From positions 1 to 33,375 of the IMG/VR virus record IMGVR_UViG_3300026488_000041: a DNA stretch of 33,375 nt; one strand, written 5' to 3'. Both the position numbers and the translations under genes were made by a program. This DNA is from a virus. How positions within the stretch are numbered: the first letter of the stretch is position 1; every line of letters starts with the position of its first letter. Shown piece after piece: positions 7,956 through 14,497 of this stretch. The notes under the pieces were generated by a model. It was not told the origin of the DNA. It saw nothing but the letters and a program-made list of their open reading frames with translations, and searched no databases.

Positions 7956-9740
7956 TTAAATAATTCTAGTCTGCGATACAAGGTAAAGTAAGTATAATTT
8001 AAATATAGCGTATAATGCATATAGTTCAGGTACGTCATCTACGTAGGAAGATTTCTTAGCTTCTTCCATAAAGTTAACGAAATGTTTAAGGTTAGTTTCT
8101 CTATAAATAAAATAACTAAGTAAGTGGATAAAAACATTCTCAGGGTCTATTAGTTCATTAAGACTTAACGTATTTAAATACCTCTCTATATCCTCCCGTA
8201 ACTCAGACATAATTTCTCTACCGTAAAACTCTTCTAACGTATAATAATAATATAGTCTAAGTTTTCTAGCTTCTTGATTAATATCCGTTAAATTAAACAC
8301 TGTGTTTATTTCATCTACTAGTGAATCAAATATTTTAGCATTTGCTTTAAAATACTTAATATAGTTATAACTAGTGTCTGTAGTTAAAGGTAATAAACCT
8401 TCCATTTCTAATTTATTTAAAAATGTATTAAGGTCTTTAAATAAGTATTTGACTCGTTTAACATCTGAATTCAAAGCTTTTAATATAAGCCTAATTATTA
8501 ACCCTCTTAATTGTTTAATCGTATACGGTGTGTCGTTATTTATGATTTGGTTATAAACATCTTTATGTATAAAGCCCAATAATCTCTCTCTACCATTTAC
8601 TTCTGAAACTTCTATACTTGAAATTACTCTACCAAGATTTAAATTAAGTTCTAACCTTCTAAACTCTTCTACAAACACCATCAAATACGTTAAAATCGTT
8701 TTTCCTAATACTTCATCTTCGTTATTGAGATAATTTTTGTAAAGATAAAGTATAACATATCCTAATAAGTCCAGAAGATAGTGTCTATCTTTTACATTAG
8801 ATTTAGTTAACGCTAACAAATGTGAAAGACTTTTGCTTGTTTTAAATATATCTACTAACTCTTTTAACCATTTTCTATAAGGGCTATCAGGTTCTTTTAA
8901 AAAACTCTTATAAAAACTATCTAAGAGAACATTTAATTCTAAATCAAAATCTATTTCAAAATTAGTATCAACAACGTTTGTAACCAACTCATCCATAATT
9001 TTATTAAGTTCTAGATTGTTTTCTAAATCGACACTCTCTAAAACTCTATTTAATTCCACGCTAGAAAGTATGTCCATAATCGATGGCTTCTTACTATAGA
9101 GTAGTTTATAAACATCTAAAATATCCTTATAGTTAATAGTCTTAAATAGCCCTTTTACACCATCTAAAGTAACATATTCACTATCTTTAAACAAGTATGT
9201 AAACTCGTTTATATCATAAGTAGCTATATTAACTATATCCTCTACCGATAATTTATCCTCATTTTTATTAGCTCTCTGCCTATCTTTAAAACTAATAAGT
9301 AATTTAATATACTCATTATTTTTAATATCGTAATAATGTTTTATCTCGTTATAGTAAGGCTCGAATAAATTATCTTCGTTAATATCCGGTAAGTACACTT
9401 CTCCGAATACATCTTTAACATTATCTTTAATATAACTTATAAAACTATCCAACTTAGGTACTATTTTACCTTTTAACTCAGCATTAGGGTTAGTAAGACT
9501 AGTTGCGTGGTATAACCTACTATAAAAATCTCCTAATATACTCAACCCTAAATCTTCAGTAAGATAAAAAAACGATTCACCTCTGCCCATACCAAGTCGT
9601 TCTTTTACATATCTTGTAGCTTCGTGAGCTAATTTTATCTGCGTGTCTATTAACTTCCTATTTTCAGTATCGTTAAGTAAACCCCTTACCTCAGATACAT
9701 TATTTTTCTTCTCTTTTAATCTAAATCCTAATCCAGTCAT
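7956..9740 (-). CDS. Large all-helical protein of unknown function (594 residues)
   Basis: The ATG at 9740 follows AAAGGAGTATAC. The protein appears almost wholly alpha-helical, rich in Leu, Asp, Glu, Lys and Tyr, with repeating amphipathic patterns such as LLYSKKPSIMDILSSVELNR and DLENNLELNKIMDELVTNVV. I see no Walker, nuclease or metal motif, signal peptide or membrane segment. It follows the signal-bearing gene at 9775 by 34 bases with no hairpin between, so they may share a transcript. Size and position would suit a virion structural or internal head protein, but the sequence does not establish this. Confidence 0.85.
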   Translation of the reverse strand: MTGLGFRLKEKKNNVSEVRGLLNDTENRKLIDTQIKLAHEATRYVKERLGMGRGESFFYLTEDLGLSILGDFYSRLYHATSLTNPNAELKGKIVPKLDSFISYIKDNVKDVFGEVYLPDINEDNLFEPYYNEIKHYYDIKNNEYIKLLISFKDRQRANKNEDKLSVEDIVNIATYDINEFTYLFKDSEYVTLDGVKGLFKTINYKDILDVYKLLYSKKPSIMDILSSVELNRVLESVDLENNLELNKIMDELVTNVVDTNFEIDFDLELNVLLDSFYKSFLKEPDSPYRKWLKELVDIFKTSKSLSHLLALTKSNVKDRHYLLDLLGYVILYLYKNYLNNEDEVLGKTILTYLMVFVEEFRRLELNLNLGRVISSIEVSEVNGRERLLGFIHKDVYNQIINNDTPYTIKQLRGLIIRLILKALNSDVKRVKYLFKDLNTFLNKLEMEGLLPLTTDTSYNYIKYFKANAKIFDSLVDEINTVFNLTDINQEARKLRLYYYYTLEEFYGREIMSELREDIERYLNTLSLNELIDPENVFIHLLSYFIYRETNLKHFVNFMEEAKKSSYVDDVPELYALYAIFKLYLLYLVSQTRII

Positions 9741-9774
9741 GTATACTCCTTTATCAAATTTATCAAAGTCTTAA

Positions 9775-10242
9775 CTATTTAATATCACGTAAGTTAACGC
9801 ATACTGGCGCTAATGCTTTCCTAACACTCTTAACAGGTATACTGTTAACTAGTTTACTTCTAACATATACGACAAAGTATTTAACCTCGTACCCTTTAGT
9901 TACAACGCATATGAGAGAACTCATAGCTTTATAGTTTTTATTATCTAGGTATAGGCCCATAGGTCCTATTATAATATCAGGGAATTTATCTTTAACCATA
10001 ACATCAACCATTACTTTGTTAACTTGGTAAACATCTACATACTCCATAAACCCTAAGGCTCTCTTGCAAACTAACCCTTTCCTAAAGTCAGTTACGTATT
10101 TACCAAAATCTTCACTTATAACACACCTCCCTACTAACCTAACATGGCTATCTATACTTTTAGCCTCTAACTCATTACCTAGATAAAAAGCTAACAAAAC
10201 AACTACAAAAACTACAACTCTTAAAAACCTCCACAGATACAT
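9775..10242 (-). CDS. Small exported or membrane-anchored protein (155 residues)
   Basis: The ATG at 10240-10242 is chosen because AGAAGGAGG lies 6 bases before it; a TTG frame start 6 codons upstream would overlap that site. The N-terminus MYLWRFLRVVVFVVVLLAFY is a signal peptide or signal anchor. The rest is a small, probably alpha/beta, domain with four Cys (CVIS, GLVCKR, LICVV, APVCVN) that could form disulfides outside the cytoplasm. Family unknown. Exported small phage proteins often act in lysis, superinfection exclusion or envelope change, but nothing here selects one. It is divergent from the gene-free structured region 10243-11243 and reads into 7956-9740. Confidence 0.8.
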   Translation of the reverse strand: MYLWRFLRVVVFVVVLLAFYLGNELEAKSIDSHVRLVGRCVISEDFGKYVTDFRKGLVCKRALGFMEYVDVYQVNKVMVDVMVKDKFPDIIIGPMGLYLDNKNYKAMSSLICVVTKGYEVKYFVVYVRSKLVNSIPVKSVRKALAPVCVNLRDIK

Positions 10243-10373
10243 CTTTTTCCTCCTTCTCAAATGGTTTAACTAATCCTCAACCCAACCTGAACCTTTGAAG
10301 GGTCCGAACATAACAAGGGGGATAAACCCTATGTTAACTTTTTACTTAATCGATTACATAACCTTAACTTAAA

Positions 10374-10532
10374 CTTAGGTTATTTTTATCTACTATAGAG
10401 TGTAAAACTCTATAGTAAGATAGAAGTAGTTAGCTTGTTTTGTAGGAACAGAAGAGTAACTAAGAGTTCTACTCTGTTACTCTTCTGTTCTCAGTAAACA
10501 ACTAACTACTTCTATCGTTAAAATAACCTAAG
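10374..10532. ncRNA. Branched structured element, possible non-coding RNA
   Basis: Nested perfect inverted repeats form a closed junction. The outer stem is 10374-10386 with 10520-10532 (13 of 13). Inside are a hairpin 10391-10401 with 10407-10417 (11 of 11, 5-base loop) and a long arm 10419-10433 with 10502-10516 (15 of 15). The arm continues past one bulged base as 10435-10440 with 10496-10501, then 10446-10460 with 10476-10490 (15 of 15), then AGAGT 10463-10467 with ACTCT 10471-10475. Nothing in it codes for protein. Such nesting is typical of a folded RNA, though a DNA cruciform role cannot be excluded. The strand is undetermined because all arms are perfect. Confidence 0.6.
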
Positions 10533-10564
10533 TAAAAACTTTAATTTAAATTAAAAATTAAAGT

Positions 10565-10667
10565 ATTCTAAATGTTTATTAAAAGTTATTTAACCTTTAT
10601 GCTAAAATCTTTTAAAAGATTTTAGCTAATAAACGGTTTTTAAAAAGGAGTTATAAACATTTAGAAT
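10565..10667. repeat. Second closed inverted-repeat element with a 26-base palindrome inside
   Basis: Outer arms 10565-10579 and 10653-10667 match 15 of 15. Inside, 10601-10626 is a perfect 26-base palindrome (GCTAAAATCTTTT and its complement). GTTTATTA at 10574-10581 can also pair with TAATAAAC at 10627-10634, an alternative to the outer stem. Confidence 0.7.
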
Positions 10668-10690
10668 TTTACCTTATAAAAACTCTAATC

Positions 10691-10749
10691 AAAAGTAAAT
10701 AAAGAGTATCTTCTAATTTTTTTTATTTTTATACTCTTTATTTACTTTT
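10691..10749. repeat. 19-bp perfect hairpin leading into the pyrimidine tract
   Basis: Arms 10691-10709 and 10731-10749 match 19 of 19 with a 21-base T-rich loop. On the plus strand it is followed almost at once by a run of pyrimidines, so it could act as a very strong plus-strand terminator as well as a structural element. Confidence 0.75.
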
Positions 10750-10754
10750 TTATA

Positions 10755-11056
10755 TTTTTTTCTTTCTTTTCTTCTTTCTTTTTCTTTTTTTCCTTTTTCT
10801 CTTCTCTTTTTTTCTCTTTTTTTTTTCTTTTGAAAAAGGGTGGCCGCGAGCTCCCAAGAAGCCTCTCACCGCTTGCGAGCGGCGAGGCTGGGACGCAGGA
10901 CCAGCCGAGGGGGGTAGGGGGGAGGGAGAGAGAGGTTTTAGGAGAGAGAGGGAGGGGACCTAGGGGGGGAGGGAAAATCTTTTCTTTGTTTTTTCTCTTT
11001 TTTTCTCTTCTCTTTTTCCTTTTTTTCTTTTTCTTTCTTCTTTTCTTTCTTTTTTT
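10755..11056 (+). other. Pyrimidine / GC stem-loop / purine / pyrimidine block
   Basis: 10755-10831 is an unbroken 77-base pyrimidine run, mostly T with C. It is followed by a GC-rich segment with nested stems: TCCCA 10852-10856 with TGGGA 10889-10893, GCCTC 10861-10865 with GAGGC 10884-10888, and CCGCT 10869-10873 with AGCGG 10878-10882 over a TGCG loop. 10907-10977 is purine with few interruptions and G-rich. 10989-11056 is again unbroken pyrimidine. The frame open across this block would encode low-complexity Arg/Gly then poly-Phe/Leu sequence and is not credible as a gene. The GC content contrasts sharply with the surrounding AT-rich genome. Confidence 0.7.
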
Positions 11057-11243
11057 AACCGAGGTTAATTTATGTCGTGTAAATGCTTAAATAGTTGCTT
11101 AATGTTTTATAGTCTCTAAAGGTTCTATACGTGGGTTAAAGTTAGATAACAATTTTTTTCTAAGCAAAATTATAGTTGAACAGTAATTGAACAATATGTG
11201 TGTTTAGTTGCTGTAAATAAAAAAAACGGTTAAGGAGATCATT

Positions 11244-11678
11244 ATGCGAAGTATAGAACTTATTTTTACAGAATTGAGGAAAGTTAAAAATGAAAACAAA
11301 GGAAATTATTGCAAAGCTTCTATTAAAGAACTAGAGGATCTTATTAAGAGATTAGAGGACGTTTTGGTTAGTCTTAAAGAAGTTATGCTAAAGAAAGAAC
11401 TAGAATATAGAAGATATAGAGGAACCTTTATACATGTTAAGGTAACTTATAAGTTGCTAAACTGTGGAAAGAAAAATGATTGTAAATGTTGTAAAAAGCT
11501 GAGAAGTAAACTAAACAAAATTAGAAGAAAAATGAATAAAGTAAAACTAGAAATGGTCGACATAAGTAAAGAAATTTCTCTAGTTGAAAATAAAATAGCG
11601 AAGTATGAAAGTGAGTTAAAATTTAAAAGAGAATTTCTAGAATGGTGTATAAGTGGTTTATTAGACACAAACGAGTAA
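11244..11678 (+). CDS. Coiled-coil protein with a central cysteine cluster (144 residues)
   Basis: The ATG at 11244 follows GGTTAAGGAGATCATT. Residues 25-60 and 84-135 have heptad-like patterns rich in Lys, Glu and Leu (ASIKELEDLIKRLEDVLVSL; KLEMVDISKEISLVENKI), which suggests two helices folding as an antiparallel coiled coil. Between them C74, C80, C82 and C83 (NCGKKNDCKCCKK) could bind zinc at the tip of the hairpin. The charge is strongly basic around the cysteines, so nucleic-acid binding is conceivable. No named family recognised. It is followed 41 bases later by a membrane-anchored protein and probably shares its transcript. Both lie inside the structured island but do not themselves contain the inverted-repeat pattern. 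Confidence 0.78.
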   Translation: MRSIELIFTELRKVKNENKGNYCKASIKELEDLIKRLEDVLVSLKEVMLKKELEYRRYRGTFIHVKVTYKLLNCGKKNDCKCCKKLRSKLNKIRRKMNKVKLEMVDISKEISLVENKIAKYESELKFKREFLEWCISGLLDTNE

Positions 11679-11719
11679 ATAAAAATAATTAGTTTAATTT
11701 CTATTTTAGGAGGTGCACA

Positions 11720-12238
11720 ATGGATAGAATGAGTAAAATACTTAAATGGTTTTTCATACTTGGAGGTACTTTAATTTTTCTTTTTATTTTAATTTTCGCG
11801 TCGTCAATTTTTCGTGATTATTATATTAGTAACTATGGCCATAAATCGCATACTAGTAACATTTCTACGCATGTTGAAGATAATATTATAGTTAACAATG
11901 ATAAAAACTTAACAGTTATGAGAAACAATACCGTATATGGTAAAATTAACTATACGTATGAAATCCATAAACCTTTGTTATTTCATACAGATTTTGGTAC
12001 ATTCGTTTGTGGCATGAGGTACGATTACACAGGTATTAAAGACTCTAAACTTTTAACAGAAGTAGAATGCGTTAATAGTAAGATATTCCCTAAAACATTA
12101 TTAGAACTTATTAAGAATGCAAAGATTGAATCAGTTACTATTAAGCAGTGTTTTAATTGCACGTATAGATATCCAGAGATAGTTAAATTTAATTTTTATC
12201 AAAGTGTTGAGAATAACACAAGCGTTAAGACAAAATAA
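11720..12238 (+). CDS. Single-pass membrane protein with extracytoplasmic domain (172 residues)
   Basis: The ATG at 11720 follows TTAGGAGGTGCACA. Residues about 8-30 form one hydrophobic helix (KWFFILGGTLIFLFILIFAS) after a short basic start, so the remaining ~140 residues should lie outside the cytoplasm. That part has Cys residues (FVCGMRY, EVECVN, KQCFNC) able to form disulfides, and many Asn residues. No family recognised. Topology and size resemble phage superinfection-exclusion or spanin-like envelope proteins, but there is no lipobox and no specific motif. It converges on the 12276 gene with only 37 bases between the two stops and no clear terminator there. Confidence 0.8.
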   Translation: MDRMSKILKWFFILGGTLIFLFILIFASSIFRDYYISNYGHKSHTSNISTHVEDNIIVNNDKNLTVMRNNTVYGKINYTYEIHKPLLFHTDFGTFVCGMRYDYTGIKDSKLLTEVECVNSKIFPKTLLELIKNAKIESVTIKQCFNCTYRYPEIVKFNFYQSVENNTSVKTK

Positions 12239-12257
12239 AAAAGAAAAAAGGAGGGGA

Positions 12258-12279
12258 GGTTGTCTAGAGGGTTGTCTAG
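12258..12279. repeat. 10-base direct repeat at the end of the 12276 gene
   Basis: GGTTGTCTAG occurs at 12258-12267 and again at 12270-12279, overlapping the stop codon (TAG on the minus strand, 12276-12278). Its meaning is unknown; it could be slippage or part of a 3' structural element. Confidence 0.5.
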
Positions 12280-14255
12280 TCGTTGGACGCCAGAAGCCAT
12301 TGTTCTTCTGCGTCCGTGTACTTAACTTTTTTAATCATTTTAGCTGGAGTACACGGACGCCCGTCTAGAATTTTTCTAACTTCTGGCGTTAAGCCATACT
12401 CGGTATCACCTACTGTTACTCTGGTGATACCGAGTATTCCTAATAATTGTCTAGCGGCTTCTTTATATAGGGCGGCTATTTTCTCAACGTTAACGCCGCC
12501 CAGACCCTCTATGCTGTCGAAGCAGAGCTCTCCGTCTCTGCCTCTCCAAGCCCATGACTGGGCTATTATCTCCCCTCCTTTTTCAATAATGTAGAAGCCC
12601 GATTCTGGGTCTCTCCACCCGGCTTTCGCACAGCTGCTACCAGCGTTGTGTAAATGCTGACAGCAATCTGTGTAGAGACCCAAGAATGGGCCCCTCACGT
12701 CGTGGTCGTCTAGCTTTCTAAACGTATAGTCCTCTAGTTTTACCACGACGTGAGGTAACATCGTGTAGCTTTTCTTTCTATTTTTGAGGAAGAATTTTTC
12801 ATAATCGCGGAATTCTTCCTCGTCTAAGTCTAGTTCTGCTGCTATTTTTGCAACTTCTGGGAGTCTGATATTTCCATACTCTCTTAAAGTTGCAAACTCT
12901 TCTAGTTCCGCTATTTTCCTAGCGGATCTTTTATATTCCTCCTCAAACCCCTTAAAGTATCCTATCAATTTTCTAGCTTCTGGGAATTTGAGGAGGAAAT
13001 TTATCCATTCTTTTTTAAAGTCTAGATTAACAAACTTGTTACCATCCACGAATGCGTCGTGGATGGTAACAGCAGTAATATTCGTTGTGTTTTGTCTAGA
13101 TAGTAATTTTATCCACCTCTCTATTGTCCCTATATCTCTAAAAACTATAGAGAGGTGGTAAGCGGCCTTTGTGTTGGCCGCTAAAGAAGATTCGTCCGCA
13201 GATTCCTCGCGGACGATTTTCATAAGTTTTCTAAAAGATTTCACCCCGACTCTGTCTAGGTATCCAGGGTTAGGATCTTTGTTCCCTAACCCTTCCGGGG
13301 TTTTTCTTTTGAAAAGCATCGACCATGCTAGTTTAAACGGAAGAAACTTAGCTTTCTCTCTTTTATCTAGTCTTAACCATTGGCTAAGTTTCTCCCACAT
13401 TATTTCATTTCTCTCTTCGTCTAGACAATTGGTTAGGGCATAATAAATACTAGGCTTGGTCATATGCCCTAACCTTATAATTTCTTTAGGGCGCAAGTCC
13501 CCATTCCTTGGGAAAAGATTTAAATCAATTCCCCAGTCATGTGCCGTTTCTGCTACTCTTAAACGACACATATAAACTGAGGTACTTTCTTCGCGTCTAG
13601 GAAAAGGAGGGCAGAACTCATCAGCCCTCCCATATTTTTTGAAATGGCTGGTGGCGCTATTTACCCAGAGGGTAAATTTTCCCCCTGGTCTAGCGCCGTT
13701 TCCGAACCAAGCCCTGGTTATATTGTCAGGGCATAGTCCCCATAATCCGAAAGAGTCATAAGACTCTTTCGGATCTAGACCTTTTTTATTCATCAATTTG
13801 TCAACCTCTAGAAATGCTCTAGGGTCTATATTGTAATATTTAGCTAGGTCTGGTCTAGCAACGCCTAGCTCTTTAGCTTTTCTATACCTCCCTTTTTTTC
13901 TAGCTTCTCTTAATATAATCTCCCTTATATCCTCTAGCATGTCGTCCACCCAGGACTCTGATAAACTAGATACATCGAGTCCTGAGTACCCATCGTCGAA
14001 GAGATATTTACATATCTCTTCGACGACGTTATCTGGGAAGAAGCTGAGTAAAGCCTCAGCTTCTTCCCAGTAAAGGGTTTTGTCTAGTGCTTTTGCTTTT
14101 CTATAGAGAAGCGATAGAGCTTCTCTATAGAGATCATCTATCAACTCGACTCTAGTTGTCATGCCGACAACTAGAGTTTCTGGAGTCTTAACATGATAAG
14201 ACTCCAGATCAAAATCTTTAAATCTTTTTATTACTTTATTTCTTCTCATTCTCAT
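12276..14255 (-). CDS. 659-residue protein of unknown function whose gene is a continuous array of hairpins
   Basis: The frame is intact from ATG 14255 to TAG 12276, with GC-rich codon choice (GAG, AAG, CTC, GAC, GGG) unlike its AT-rich neighbours. The N-terminal ~150 residues are helical and charged. The C-terminal third has a Cys/His group DCCQH (D530-H534) with H536 and C542, then strands resembling an acetyltransferase-like or PcfJ-like beta core (GFYIIEKGGEIIAQSWAWRG, then CFDSIEG with D580-E583). That resemblance is a guess; no catalytic set is proven. The start has only a weak AGGGTG site behind a 120-base branched leader (14273-14393). The coding sequence is composed of over 30 short-loop inverted repeats (see the separate entry). 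Base composition and structure suggest acquisition from elsewhere or strong selection on the RNA or DNA itself. Confidence 0.85.
   Translation of the reverse strand: MRMRRNKVIKRFKDFDLESYHVKTPETLVVGMTTRVELIDDLYREALSLLYRKAKALDKTLYWEEAEALLSFFPDNVVEEICKYLFDDGYSGLDVSSLSESWVDDMLEDIREIILREARKKGRYRKAKELGVARPDLAKYYNIDPRAFLEVDKLMNKKGLDPKESYDSFGLWGLCPDNITRAWFGNGARPGGKFTLWVNSATSHFKKYGRADEFCPPFPRREESTSVYMCRLRVAETAHDWGIDLNLFPRNGDLRPKEIIRLGHMTKPSIYYALTNCLDEERNEIMWEKLSQWLRLDKREKAKFLPFKLAWSMLFKRKTPEGLGNKDPNPGYLDRVGVKSFRKLMKIVREESADESSLAANTKAAYHLSIVFRDIGTIERWIKLLSRQNTTNITAVTIHDAFVDGNKFVNLDFKKEWINFLLKFPEARKLIGYFKGFEEEYKRSARKIAELEEFATLREYGNIRLPEVAKIAAELDLDEEEFRDYEKFFLKNRKKSYTMLPHVVVKLEDYTFRKLDDHDVRGPFLGLYTDCCQHLHNAGSSCAKAGWRDPESGFYIIEKGGEIIAQSWAWRGRDGELCFDSIEGLGGVNVEKIAALYKEAARQLLGILGITRVTVGDTEYGLTPEVRKILDGRPCTPAKMIKKVKYTDAEEQWLLASND
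12287..14208 (-). repeat. Array of more than 30 inverted repeats spanning the 659-codon gene
   Basis: Arms seen, all perfect unless stated: 12287-12296/12380-12389 enclosing 12310-12322/12348-12360; 12396-12410/12423-12437; 12470-12476/12495-12501; 12522-12527/12536-12541; 12549-12554/12559-12564; 12606-12614/12674-12682; 12693-12705/12743-12755; 12786-12796/12811-12821; 12847-12856/12887-12896; 12907-12913/12920-12926; 12936-12947/12987-12998; 13037-13051/13057-13071; 13113-13124/13147-13158; 13161-13167/13176-13182; 13192-13199/13209-13216; 13266-13274/13285-13293; 13342-13352/13383-13393; 13431-13442/13463-13474; 13539-13549/13561-13571 (one mismatch, G.U in the sense RNA); 13606-13612/13624-13630; 13653-13659/13691-13697 enclosing 13660-13666/13670-13676; 13711-13716/13727-13732; 13745-13757/13762-13774; 13842-13848/13864-13870; 13951-13958/13977-13984; 13994-14007/14012-14025; 14033-14048/14055-14070; 14101-14112/14119-14130; 14149-14160/14166-14177; 14179-14190/14197-14208. 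Every stem sequence differs. Confidence 0.9.
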
Positions 14256-14272
14256 TTTTCACCCTTTTTTAT

Positions 14273-14393
14273 CCCAGAGGGAGGACACTTTTTACTACAC
14301 CCTCTCCTCCCCCTACTACCCTCTCTTAAGGGCTCTAAACGGACACCCAACTAGCAACGGGTGTCCGTGAGGGGAGGCAGCCCTCCCTCTGGG
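14273..14393 (-). promoter_or_regulatory. Branched 5' leader structure of the 659-codon gene
   Basis: Arms 14273-14284 and 14382-14393 match 12 of 12 and close a domain that holds a 10-bp hairpin (14339-14348 with 14359-14368) and a possible third arm (CCTCCCC 14306-14312 with GGGGAGG 14371-14377). In the minus-strand transcript this sits just before the weak ribosome binding site and start codon, so it may control translation. It could also simply be the first unit of the hairpin array. The whole 234-base gap 14256-14489 holds no gene. Confidence 0.65.
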
Positions 14394-14464
14394 GTTATTT
14401 TTTATTTTTTGTATCTATGTAATGTATAAGTGAAAAAGAAAAGAAAAGAAAACTAACTTAATAT

Positions 14465-14497
14465 ACAGATAAGGGTAACGACTATACCCTTATCTGT
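14465..14497. terminator. 13-bp hairpin overlapping the stop of the transglycosylase gene
   Basis: Arms 14465-14477 and 14485-14497 match 13 of 13 with a 7-base loop. The right arm includes the stop codon of the minus-strand gene, so the structure forms immediately at the end of that mRNA. Confidence 0.75.

Larger units (their letters stand above)
10243..11243. other. 1-kb gene-free region packed with inverted repeats and base-skewed tracts
   Basis: No credible gene lies between the divergent starts at 10242 (-) and 11244 (+). From left to right it holds a leader with a small hairpin (AACATA pairing with TATGTT near 10308-10336), a branched inverted-repeat element (10374-10532), a second element (10565-10667), a long hairpin (10691-10749), a pyrimidine tract (10755-10831), GC-rich stem-loops (10850-10906), a purine tract (10907-10977), a second pyrimidine tract (10978-11056), and then ordinary AT-rich sequence with the ribosome binding site of the next gene. 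A structured non-coding RNA or a replication origin are the main possibilities. Confidence 0.75.

Noticed and set aside
10830-11090. 86-codon open frame on the plus strand across the GC-rich and pyrimidine block
   Set aside because: The product would be Arg/Gly-rich and then poly-Phe/Leu, set purely by the base tracts. There is no ribosome binding site, and the segment folds as stem-loops instead.
10243-11243. tRNA gene in the GC-rich core
   Set aside because: The stems do not form a cloverleaf and no T-arm GTTCRA sequence or acceptor pairing is present.
12283-13443. Plus-strand open frames inside the hairpin-array gene
   Set aside because: They lack ribosome binding sites and are antisense shadows; complementary arms make the opposite strand resemble coding sequence.
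12287-14208. CRISPR array or REP-type repeat family
   Set aside because: No repeat unit recurs; every stem has a different sequence and the frame stays coding.
12276-14255. Repeated TCTAG/CTAGA motif between hairpins as a processing signal
   Set aside because: CTAG is also frequent in ordinary genes throughout this window (CTA leucine codons), so it is not specific to the array.
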